From Megascapheus bottae (taxonomy: Eukaryota > Chordata > Mammalia > Rodentia > Geomyidae), in the NCBI GenBank assembly GCA_024803745.1, contig JANJXV010000025.1, forward strand, positions 16,943,110 through 17,007,109: 64,000 bases of DNA, given 5' to 3'. Made by a program: the position numbers and the translations under genes. Shown here in pieces: positions 1 through 9,514 of this stretch. Under the pieces are notes generated by a model that was not told the DNA's origin, ran no database searches, and was given only the letters and a program-made list of their open reading frames with translations. Positions within the stretch are counted from its first letter, which is position 1, and each line of letters starts with the position of its first letter.

Positions 1-167
1 TAACGTTTTCTGTTACTCCTGATGGTGCCATGAAAAGATTATGTAATAAAAATATTTTAAAATCAGGTCTCATGACTCGGAATGTTGGTACTTTTTGCTG
101 TAGGTGGAGGGAAGTGGTGGGTAGTTGGGAAGCCAGGTTGGAATTCTAATCAAGAAGTTGCACGGAG

Positions 168-358
168 GCCAGGAATGTGGCCTAGTGGTAGAGTGCTTGC
201 CTAGCATACACAAAGCCCTGGGCTTGATTCCTCAGTACCACATACACAGAAAAAGCAGGGAGTGGTGCTGTGGCTCAGGTGGTGGAGTACTAGGTTTGAA
301 GAAAGCCCAAGGACAGTGTCCAGACCCTGAGTTCAAGCCCTAGGACTGGAAAAAAGAA
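168..358 (+). repeat. IDL-Geo type SINE
   Basis: ID-like head (gtggcctagtggtagagtgcttgcctagca, split here: A box ggcctagtgg; B-box region diverged) joined to the right module (agtggtgctgtggctcag) and a short A-rich tail. Confidence 0.85.
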
Positions 359-365
359 AATGCAC

Positions 366-603
366 TGAGGCCAGGCGCTCATAGTTCCTGCCTGTAATTC
401 CAGCTACTCAGGAAGCTGAGAACTCAGATCTGTGCTTAGAAACCAGCCTGGGCAGGGAAGTCTATGAGAGCCTTTACCTCCAATGAATCAGCCAAAAGCT
501 GGCAGTTGAGCTGTGGCTCAAAATAGCCACAGAAGAGCTCAGGGACAGAGCTCAGGCCCTGAGTTCAAGCCCCACATCCAACAACAAGAACAAAAACCCA
601 AAA
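366..603 (+). repeat. B1-headed composite SINE
   Basis: A 7SL/B1-like head (cctgtaattccagctactca) is fused to the same right module as the ID-headed elements; the tail is (caacaa)n. Confidence 0.85.
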
Positions 604-885
604 CCTTATGCAGGTTTACTGAAATTCTTGCTATAAGAACACACACGTTTTTTGTTGTTACTTCTTAAGGAAACTTAGGTTTGTTTTTCTCTACCTACCT
701 CACTGCTTTTTCTTTCAATACTGTTAAGTACTTTTTTCTAAACTGATACATCTTCACAAACTGTATCCTGTAAGGCTATATAATTTCAGTGTTTGCAGAG
801 AGTACCATAAATTGTGATTGATCCTTTTTGTTGGATTCTTATTTGGGAATAGGATAGTCTTCAGTAACTTAAAAAATTTTAATAC

Positions 886-1350
886 CTGGCCCAGCTCAAG
901 CCTATAATCGTAGCTACTCAGGAGGCTGAGATCTGAGGATTTCAGTTCAAAGCCAGCCTGGGACTAAAGAACGTGAGAGACTTACCTCCATTTAACCACT
1001 AGAAAACTAGAAGTGGTGCTGTAGCTCAGGGGTAGGGTGGTAGCCTTGAGCTGAAGAGCTTAGGGACAGTGCCCAGGCCCAGAGTTCAAACCTCATGATG
1101 ACAAAACCTAAGAACCTAAGCTGGGCTCATTAGCTCGCACCTGTAATCCTAGCTACTCTGGAAGCTGAGATCTGAGGATCTTGGTTCCCAGGCAGAAAAG
1201 TTCCCATGAGTGTCTTATCTCCTTTTAATCCCTGAAAAACTGGAAGTGGAGAGTTATGGCTCAAAGTGGTAGAGTGCTAGTCTTAAGCAAAAGAGCTTAG
1301 GGACAGAGCCCAGACCCCAAGTTCAAGCCCCATGATCAAAAAAAATTTTT
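886..1350 (+). repeat. Two B1-headed composite SINEs in direct orientation (886-1106, 1118-1350)
   Basis: Both have the B1-like head, the linker reading acctccatttaaccac in the first copy, and the right module ending in a gttcaa motif. They sit 11 bases apart. A degraded head fragment may follow at 1369-1440. Confidence 0.8.
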
Positions 1351-1639
1351 TTTAATATCTTAGTGGGGTGCTTGACGACGCATGCCTGTTATAATCCTAG
1401 CTGAGAATCTGAGGAAGCTTATAACTGAGGACTGAGGTTAAATTTCAAACTTAAAAGTTTCAAGAATCCCATCCTGTATATCCTATATTTAAATTTTCCA
1501 AGTTTTGTATTTTACCTCCATTGCTTTGATTTTCTAATCAGTCTTTATAGTATTTACGTATTGGATTTTCTGAATAATTTGAAAGTAAGTTCAGACAGTG
1601 TACTGCGTTACCCCCTCCCCCGGACTTCGTCCAGTTATC

Positions 1640-2350
1640 AGATGCAGGAAATTATTGGGGTTTTTATTGTTGCTATTACCACAGCTTGAATCCCTGGCCT
1701 TTGGCTCTCACTTGGCTTTCTTGCTCACTGCTAGCAAGTGGTGCTCTACCACTTTAGTCATTCCTCTTGTCCAGCATTTCTCCAGCTCACTGGATACTGG
1801 AATCTTGTAGATTTTCTGCCTGGAATCACTTTGACCTACAGTCTGGATTACAGGCACAATGGGCATAGCAAAAGCAGAACATTTCAACGCTGACATGCTA
1901 TATTTAAATTCATCAACGTTCGCGTGTTTCTTGTAGTGCTTGTCTTTTTTTGCTTGTAAAAGGATCATGAGTTCAATTTAGGTGTACCTGTGAGTACACG
2001 TGTCTTTCTTCTTTTTAGAGAGGGTTTTTCTGTGTAACAAGGTTGGCCTTGTAGTTCAGGCCGATCTTAACTTTGTTAATCACCCTGCTTCTACTCGCAG
2101 ACAGCTGGGAATATAGGTGTATGTCACTTTTAGTGAAGAAGAGTTCTTTCGTCCCTCATTACAGTCACTGAGCATTGTGACTGCTAGCGCCACAGCAAAG
2201 CCTCTGCATTCTACTTTTCAGAAAAGCATCCTTTCTCCCATTCACTTAACCGCAGTCATCACCTCAACAGCTGTCAGTAGGAGGGTTTGATCTCAGCCTT
2301 GCACTGCCAGGCAGGCACTCTGCCACCAAAGCCATGCCCCAGCCTTGCTC
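1640..2350 (-). repeat. Degraded B1/ID-type SINE remnants
   Basis: Partial reversed matches include tggattacaggcacaatggg near 1845, a B1-like stretch around 2030-2130 (aacaaggttggccttgtagt) and an ID-like stretch near 2290-2345. Boundaries are not resolvable. Confidence 0.45.
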
Positions 2351-2435
2351 TCATAGTATTGATTCTTAAGAGTGTCCTACAGGCCCCGGGCGGGGTGGGG
2401 GGAGATGCACGCTCATGTGCACACCGGGTGCTGCA

Positions 2436-2655
2436 CGCATGCCAGTCCTAGGGCCTGAACTCAGGGCCAGCAAGCTGAGCTTTTGTAATGAAGACAAATT
2501 CTCTACCACTTAAGCCACACTCCACTTCTGAGCTTCTGGTGGTCATGAGAGTCTAGTTTGTCTGTCTGGGCTGGCTTTGAACCATGATCCACAGATCTCT
2601 TGAGAATCCTAGTTTCCTGGGAGGCTAGGATTATGTGCATGAGCCACTGGCACTT
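2436..2655 (-). repeat. B1-headed composite SINE, divergent
   Basis: Reverse copy: gcctgaactcagggcc at the right-module end, aggctaggattatgtgcatg at the head end. Confidence 0.75.
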
Positions 2656-3066
2656 CCTGAGTTCTGTTAACTCAAGATTTTCTGGCATAACAAGGTATTC
2701 CAGGGATTGGAGGTGTGGCTTAGAGTAGAGTGCTAGCCAATGAGCAAAGGCTTTCAACTGCCAAGTTCAAGTCCCAGTTTTTGACCAAAAGGAAAGATAC
2801 ACGGGCTCATCTTAGGTCTTCTATATCTGTGGTGGATGCCTAGCTTGGTACCTATAAGCACCTTTTGAGCTCTTGTTCTTCTGTCAGAACTCCTGCCTGC
2901 GACAGGCATTTGCATTATGACAGGTGGAGTGTAAGGTCCGGGACAGAAGGCATCATTATCATGGCAGCACTCACTGACAGCCTCATAGCCTTCTGTGAGC
3001 CAGGTCCATGTGAACACTCAAACGCCCAGCTCCCAGCACTGTTTTCAGCTGCAAGAACTGTATATG

Positions 3067-3256
3067 GGGGCCGGGAGTTTAGCCTGGTGGTAGAGTGTTT
3101 TCCCAGCAGGCATGAAGGCTCAGGTTCGATTCTTCTGTACCACATACCCAGAAAGGCTGGAAGTGGTGCTGTGACTCAAGTGGCAGAGTGCTAGCCTTGA
3201 GAAAAACCCAAGGACAGTGCTCAGGCCCTGGGTTCAAGGCAAAAAAAAAATGAAAA
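3067..3256 (+). repeat. IDL-Geo type SINE
   Basis: Head gccgggagtttagcctggtg, B-box-like ggttcgattc, right module from gctggaagtggtgctgtg, A tail. Confidence 0.9.
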
Positions 3257-3261
3257 CAAAA

Positions 3262-3585
3262 AAGTCTGGACACCTAGGAACAACCCAAATGCCCAGCAGC
3301 AAGGGATAATGTCATCCAGCTGTGTCTTACAGTCCTATCATATGCAGTCATGGAAGTGGTAACTACATCCCTTGTTGAGTAAAAAAAGCAGGCTAGGAAC
3401 TGCATGTATGAAAAGATGTACACTAAAAAATTCTACAGATGGGAAGGATGTTGATTGAATTGTGAGCTCTGATGGCCTCTGGAAATAGGATTTTGCATTA
3501 TTTTCCATTGTATCATTTTATATTTCTTCAAATTGCTGTGTATTAGCTTCTGAATCAGAGAAATCAAATAAAGCTATTTTCACAG
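3262..3585 (+). repeat. Ancient LINE-1 3'-end-like fragment
   Basis: The series aggaacaacccaaatgccca ... gagtaaaaaaagcaggct ... aaatcaaataaagc resembles the 3' ends of old L1M elements. It is diverged, with no coding part and no known promoter role. Confidence 0.5.
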
Positions 3586-3666
3586 TGGAAGAACAATCTA
3601 GTGTGAATCATTTGAGGCTTGCATCTTATATGAATTGTACATCCTGAACAAGGACCATGGATTCTG

Positions 3667-3842
3667 AGCTGGGTCCTGGTGGCTCATACCTGTAAGCCTA
3701 GCTACTCATGCTGAGATCTGAGGAGCAAGGTTCAAAGCCAGTTCAGGCAGGAAAGTCCGTAAGACTCATCTCTAGTTAACCAGCAAAAAGCCAAACATGG
3801 AGCTGTGGCTCAATTGATAGAATGCTAGAATGTTCAGGGATA
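3667..3842 (+). repeat. B1-headed composite SINE, 3'-truncated into a microsatellite
   Basis: The head and linker are intact. The right module breaks off at cagggataacacacac, where the (AC)n begins. Confidence 0.75.
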
Positions 3843-3955
3843 ACACACACACACACACACACAGATACATATAGGCATACAATATATGTGTGTGTGAGAG
3901 TGTGTGTGTGTGTGTGAGAGAGACAGAGAGAGAGAGACAGACAGAGAGAGAGAAA
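3843..3955. repeat. (AC)n / (TG)n / (GA)n compound microsatellite
   Basis: An (AC)10 run, an interruption, (TG)n, then GAGA/GACA repeats to 3955. Confidence 0.9.
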
Positions 3956-4545
3956 CTCTATCTCCTCTTGCTGTTCCTCCCCAAAGGCAGCCTGCAGGTA
4001 CCTTGACTGACTGCAGTACAAGTGGAAGCACTCACACAAGATCTTGGGACTGTATTTTTTTTTTTTTTTACCAAATTTAGGGTTCAGTAGGCCTCATCAT
4101 GGGCTGTCAAGTCTGAGGTGTGGTACCTCCAGCACAGGAGGGTTTGCTATGAACAAGGCTTCATCCTTTTGGCTCTTACCTGGCGTGGAAATACCCCTGT
4201 GGAGGTGGGACAGAAGGCTCCCCCCACTCAGGTAGCTCAGAGGAAGCCAGCTGCTCCTCCAGAGGATGAACTTTGGGGCCAGAAAACCCCACAGAAAAAC
4301 CCTGTCCAGTCTGAACTGGGCCCTTTCCCTAAAGAGCTGTGAAAAGTGTTTCCAGATGACTGTCCTCTGAGCTCCAGAGCCCTCAGCTTCTCCTTCCACT
4401 ATGAGTGGCCTCTGTGATGGCTGCGGGGCCCAGCCAGCAGGTCCTTCTTACAGGAAACAGTCTTGTCTTGTCTTCAAATGGCCAGGCACTTGACAGCCCT
4501 TTCCCACTGTGTTATCATAACTGTACATAGAACTATCTAAGCCAG

Positions 4546-4885
4546 CCGAGCGCAGTGGCTCACGCCTGCAATCCTAGCTACTCAGGAGGTTAAGATCTAA
4601 GGATCAAGGTTCAAAGCCAGCTCAGGCACTAAAGTCCATAAGACTCTCCAGGTAACTACTAGAAAACTGGAAGTGGCACTGTGGCTCAAGGGACAGTGCC
4701 CGGGCCCAGGGCTAGGATGGTGGCCTTGAGTTGAAGAGCTCAGGGACAGCATCCAGACCCAAAGTTTAAGTCACACAACCAACAACAATTAAAAAAAAAA
4801 CAACTAAGCCAGGCACCAGTGACACATCTACAATCCCAGGTACTCAGGAAGCCGCGATGGGAGGGTCACTGTTGAAAGCCAATTT
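4546..4885 (+). repeat. B1-headed composite SINE plus a head-only fragment (4546-4790, 4806-4885)
   Basis: The first copy has an internal rearrangement in the right module (cagggacagtgcc duplicated around 4690 and 4742). The second stops after the B1-like head. Confidence 0.75.
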
Positions 4886-4904
4886 TTTCTTGTCTGCTTC
4901 AGTC

Positions 4905-5035
4905 AGAAACCAACAGCTCACATTTTTACTGTGTGCCAGGTCCTAAACACTTGAGAAGCATGGTGACATTGAACCCTCATACAAGTCTCCGAGGCATAGG
5001 TCCAAGGTCACAGAGGTGACCAGTGTGGGCCTCTT
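4905..5035 (-). repeat. MIR fragment
   Basis: Reverse MIR core: tttactgtgtgccaggtcct followed by gaggcataggtccaaggtca. Confidence 0.6.
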
Positions 5036-5511
5036 CTGAAGCCAGGGAGGCAAGGCTCATCTTTGCTCAGAGAGTACTGGATAGCTGAGTGCTGTGGGCC
5101 AGTCTGCCTGCCCACCAGAGAAGAATCAGCCTCTGTGCCCAGTGGCGCCCGCCGGCTTCAGCCCAGGAGTTGTTTGTTTTGTTAACGGGGTTAACCAAAC
5201 CTCCTGTGCAGCCTCAGAAGCTCTGCCCAGTGAAAGGGGGCTTTGTGTGAACATGGTGGAGGGTGAGGGCTACAGCCAAGGTGGGCGCCAAGGCAGGAGA
5301 TGCAGGCCAAACCAAGTAATGGGTACAGGGTGTTCCCCCAAACCCCTTCCCCCCAACAACCACAGCTGCTGTGGGGAGAAGGGCTGGAGCTCAGGACAGG
5401 GCACTCTACAGCCTTTCCTGTCTTTTGCTTGAGCTCTGATCCTGTAGGTCCATGTCTGCACATGGCTCTTCACTGACCAAAAGACACTGCAGAAGAAAAG
5501 TCGGCAACCAC

Positions 5512-6118
5512 ATTTTCTTTTTTTTGTGGGTCATGGGACTTGAACTTGGCCTGGGTGTTGTCCCTGAGTGATTCAGCTCAAGGCTACCGCCCTACCCTTG
5601 AGCCAAGCCCCACTTCCTGTTTTCTAGAGGTTAATTGGAGATGAAAGTCTCAGGTCTTTTTGTGTCCGGGCTGGCTTTGAACCTTGATCCTCATATCTCA
5701 AGCCTCCTGAGGAGCTAGGATTAGAGGCATGAGCCACAGGCGCCCAGCTCAAGCCTCCAGCGCCCAGCTCACAAAAATTTTTTGTAGCTGGGCACCGGTG
5801 GCTCACGCCTGTAATCCTAGCTCCTCAGGAGGCTTGAGATCTGAGGATCAAGGTTCAAAGCCATCCTGGGCAGGAAAGTCTGAGGTTCTTCTCTCCAGTA
5901 AATCACAGAAAAAGCCAGAAGTAGGGTAGTCTTGAGCTGAAGAGCTCAGGGACAGCGCCCAGGCCCCATGACCAAAAAGAAAAAACAAGAAAGAAAAAGA
6001 AAAAGATGTAGTGCTGTGGCTAAGTGGTAGAGCACTGGCCTTGAGCAAAAAAGCAAAAGGAGTCCCAGAACAGTGCCTAGGCCCTGAGTTCAAGCCCCAG
6101 GATGGCACAAAAAAAATT
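5512..6118. repeat. SINE cluster: B1-headed (-) 5512-5752, B1-headed (+) 5785-5980, right module (+) 6005-6112
   Basis: Two B1-headed copies are head to head. They are followed by a right-module-only fragment starting gtagtgctgtggctaagtgg and ending in an A/T run. Confidence 0.8.
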
Positions 6119-6698
6119 TTTTTTGAGTGACTTGGAGCTTAGAACAGCACACTCCACAGTAGGAACCCTTGGCATGCTGGGTATTTTGAACTAAAGAGGA
6201 CTGGAGCTGAAAGTGTGGCTCCAGCTCCAGTATGTTAGCCCGGCAGGTACAAAGCCTTGAATTTGATCTCAGGCCCTGGCCAAAAAGAGAGGAAAGGAGG
6301 GGAAAGGAAGGAGGGAATAAAGGAGGAGAGGAGAAAGAGAGATTGAAAAGGCCTCAGAAGATCTCTGGTCTTTTGCCCTAATTTGTCACCTGAAGCTAGT
6401 CATACAAACCATTTTTTTTCTTCCCCAATGTATAGCTAGCTGTTAAACTCCCTTCTCTCTCCCTTCTCTCTTGAACACTGTCATTCCAGGAAGATGGAAG
6501 GCTGCACAGAGGAGAATCTGAGCAGACAGGCCTTGCTGTGTTTCCCTGGTCTATCAGCATTAGACCAGACTCTTTGTTCAATCCTATTTCCATACAGCTG
6601 TCTATTCCTCACTGAATTTAAGCACAAAAATGAAGTTTTTCCTGGCTCTTTGGGCTTTCATTTCTGAAAAGTCCCAAGTCACATAAAACTTTGGTGTT

Positions 6699-6925
6699 TC
6701 CGGGTACTGGTGGCTCACACCTATGATCCCAGCTACTCAGGAGGCTGAGATCTGGGGATTGCTGTTTGAAGCCAGCCAGGGCAGGAAAATCTGTGAAATC
6801 TTTATTTCCAATTAATCACCAAAACGCCAGATGTAGAGCTGTGGCCCAAGTGGTATAAGCATTAGACTTGAGCACAAAAGCTCAGAGATAGTGCTGAGTT
6901 CAAATCCTAGGACTGACACAAAGAC
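6699..6925 (+). repeat. B1-headed composite SINE
   Basis: Head gggtactggtggctcacacc; linker ccaattaatcacc; right module ends at gtgctgagttcaaatcctag. Confidence 0.85.
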
Positions 6926-7079
6926 AAAAATCTTTTATTAAATAAAATTTTCAGGAGAGAACATGGCTAAAATGAGGTCAGTTTGATCAAAGGGTATTAT
7001 AGGCAAGTAACATCCCTTTGTACATTTAGACTAATACAAGATTTTAAGCCTCATGATAAATTGGTTAACCAAATGCTTG

Positions 7080-7296
7080 TAGTTTGTGTCTGTAATTCTA
7101 ACTACTCAGTTCTAACTACTACTGAGTATCACAGTTCAAAGCCAACCCACGCAGGAAAGTCTGTAATTATCTCTATTTAAGCACCAGAAAACCAGAAGTG
7201 GGGATGTCGCTCAAATAGGTAGAGTGATAGCCTTCACCAAAAAGAACTCAGGGACAGTGCTTAGTCCCCAGTGACTGAACCCCATGACTAACATAA
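7080..7296 (+). repeat. B1-headed composite SINE, divergent head
   Basis: The B1-like head carries a short internal duplication (ttctaactact repeated near 7096 and 7111). Confidence 0.7.
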
Positions 7297-8485
7297 ATTA
7301 ATAAATAGGTAAAGGTGACTGACAGAAGGTATCATGCCATTCTAGCCCTCTAAGGACATATTTACTGAACGCTGGGCATCATGGAGATACATAACAAGTA
7401 AATAACAATTTGGAACTGTAACTAAGTGCACAGAACAATTTAATCGGGATTCAGAAAGGAACTGGTTTGGGAAAAGTGAGTTTTAGACTCAGATGGAAAC
7501 AAAGGACCCTGAGGCAAGAACTTTTTCAGGATTGAAGAATGAGAAGATCCCAGTGGTAAGAGCCTAGTGCTTGATGGGAAGAGAGGAGGACATAAGGTGG
7601 GAGACAGGTGCTGGTAGACTGCAGTGGGCAGTCGGTCTTATTCTTAGTGACATCACAACAGTAGATGATGGTCCTTCTGTTGAGAATGGAGAGAACAGGG
7701 GAAGCCAGAAGACCAAGAGACAGTGGGATAGCCATTCAGCTGTAAGTAGAGAGAGAGTTGGTTCCTGGATGCCTGGGTTTCTTAGAGCTGGGGTGGGGGG
7801 AAGTGAAACTGCAGGGCTTCCCCTCTGTGCAGCTTGTTTCCCCGTCTAGGCATCACACCCGGATGTGGAAAGTTTCAGCTTCCTGATGCTGAAGTCCAGG
7901 TGTGCTGGACTGGGGAGGAGGAAGAAGGGAGGGATTGCTGATGCCTCCTTTACCTTTTCAAGTCATCCTCTGAGCCCCTCTCTTGAGGCAGACCTGGGAC
8001 TAGAGATAATCTGCACCTTTGCATATGCAGGTAAACCTCAGTCCCCCAGCTTCAGCCCTTAATTCAGACACTCTACTCCCTGCTACTCCTGCTCCCCATC
8101 TTCCAGGACCGAGCACTGGATAGGCATCTGCTTCTTCCCTCATCCCACCTAACAGGATCTTTTTTGGTGGCACCCATGGAGTAAGGGATCCTTGCTATGT
8201 TCTTATGGTGTGGGAACAGCGCCCTCTCCAGCACGTGGCCTAAAGAGAGGCTCTGGATTTAAATCCTGCCACATGCCCAGGAAGACCTTCCGGGAACAGT
8301 GGGCAAGAACAACCTGGAGCCACCTCCCTCTTCTCACAGCCCCTCTTCCTGTTCACTGCCTGGGTCTAGCTTCCTCTCCACCCTCCGGTCCCTCTTGGAC
8401 AAGCCCACAAGCAAGCAGTTCTTGGCTCAACACCTGTTCTGTGAAGGGCTCAACGTGAGTCAATGCATCATGGATCATACTACTT
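7297..8485. other. Unassigned intergenic sequence upstream of SNX22
   Basis: There is no convincing coding exon and no SINE here. A short MIR-like piece (gaggctctggatttaaatcc) occurs near 8250. A pyrimidine-rich stretch runs at 8060-8160. Confidence 0.5.
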
Positions 8486-8722
8486 TTTGTGTGTGTGCCA
8501 GTCTTGGGACTTGAACTCGGGGCCTGGGTTCTGTCCATGAGCCTCTTTGTGCTCAAGGCCAGCACACTCCCACTTGAACCACACACAGCTCTACTTCCAG
8601 CTTTTTCTGAGTAGTTTATTGGACATAATCTCACAGACTTTTCTGCCTGGGCTGGCTTGGAACCGTGATCCTCAGATCTCTTGAGTAGCTAGGATTACAG
8701 GCATGAGCCACCAGGGCCTACC
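8486..8722 (-). repeat. B1-headed composite SINE
   Basis: Full-length reverse copy ending ggattacaggcatgagccac, about 130 bases from the start of the SNX22 CpG-rich region. Confidence 0.85.
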
Positions 8723-9189
8723 TCATCGCCTCTCTCTCGTTTTGCAGGTGCTTTGAAGTCCACACAACTCCTGTCTCATTCTCAGAGCAGAACATGGGTC
8801 TGCCTCTTCCTTCAGACTGGCCCTGGAACAGGTTAGTGTTGGAAGACAAGAATGGATGCAAGGAAAGAATGAATGGGGGTGGGGGCCCTGGGAGAAGGGG
8901 CACGAAACGCTGGGGTGGGACCCAAGCCTTCCCCAGGCTCTGACTCTTCCGGAGTCTCCAGGCTGGGAAGGGATGGGGCGGCCTGCTCCCGAACAAGGGG
9001 TGAGGAACGTCCGCAATTGGAGACCAGGATTGGAGTCACCAGTAGCTCTGCAAGGGAGCCTCTCAAGAGCAGGTGAAAGTTTGGCTGGCCCGCGTACCTG
9101 GCAGTCGGAGTGTGCCCAGGAAATGTTGGGTAAATGATTGACTTTCCGCCGAGGGCTCCTCCTCCTGCGCGGTGGCCCCACCGCGGGGA

Positions 9190-9514
9190 AGGGCTGGCTG
9201 GCATCCGAGTAGCGTCCCCCACTCCCAGGCTAATCTGGTCTCAGCACCAGGCTGCTCCAGGGAAACGCCCAGGGTGGGGCGGACCAGAGGGGCGGGGCCT
9301 GAGGGACATAAGGGGCGTGGCATGTGGGCGGGGCCGATGGGCCTGAGCGTTCTGGGAGGACGTGGGCAGAGAACAGGCGGGGCCTATGTGCTGGGGGCGT
9401 GGCCAGTTGGCTGAGGGGTGGGGCCGAGGGCGGGGCGGCCGCGCCGGGTCTGTGATCGGCTCCCGGAGAGCTGGGCATCCAAGCCCCGCGCGCGCGCGTC
9501 AGTCGGGAGCGCGG
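9190..9514 (+). promoter_or_regulatory. SNX22: SNX22 CpG-rich promoter with GC boxes
   Basis: GC boxes (GGGGCGGGGCC type) occur at 9289-9299, 9325-9334 and around 9420-9437, next to a GCGGCCGC and a run of alternating CG at 9487-9498. There is no TATA box near the start. The CpG-dense stretch runs from about 8850 to 10320 and covers exons 1-3. The transcription start cannot be fixed from sequence. Confidence 0.7.

Noticed and set aside
2865..3194. 109-codon plus-strand frame near the left edge
   Set aside because: Its second half is the IDL-Geo SINE read in frame; many similar frames ([21 protein letters not shown]) recur wherever these SINEs occur.
1..3600. Last exon of SNX1, the expected left neighbour by synteny
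   Set aside because: I found no SNX1 coding sequence or clear 3'UTR; the content is SINEs and an old LINE-like piece.
8723..9181. 152-codon minus-strand frame
   Set aside because: GC-rich sequence partly overlapping a SINE and the SNX22 CpG region. The composition is Pro/Arg/Ser-rich with no domain, typical of chance frames in CpG islands.
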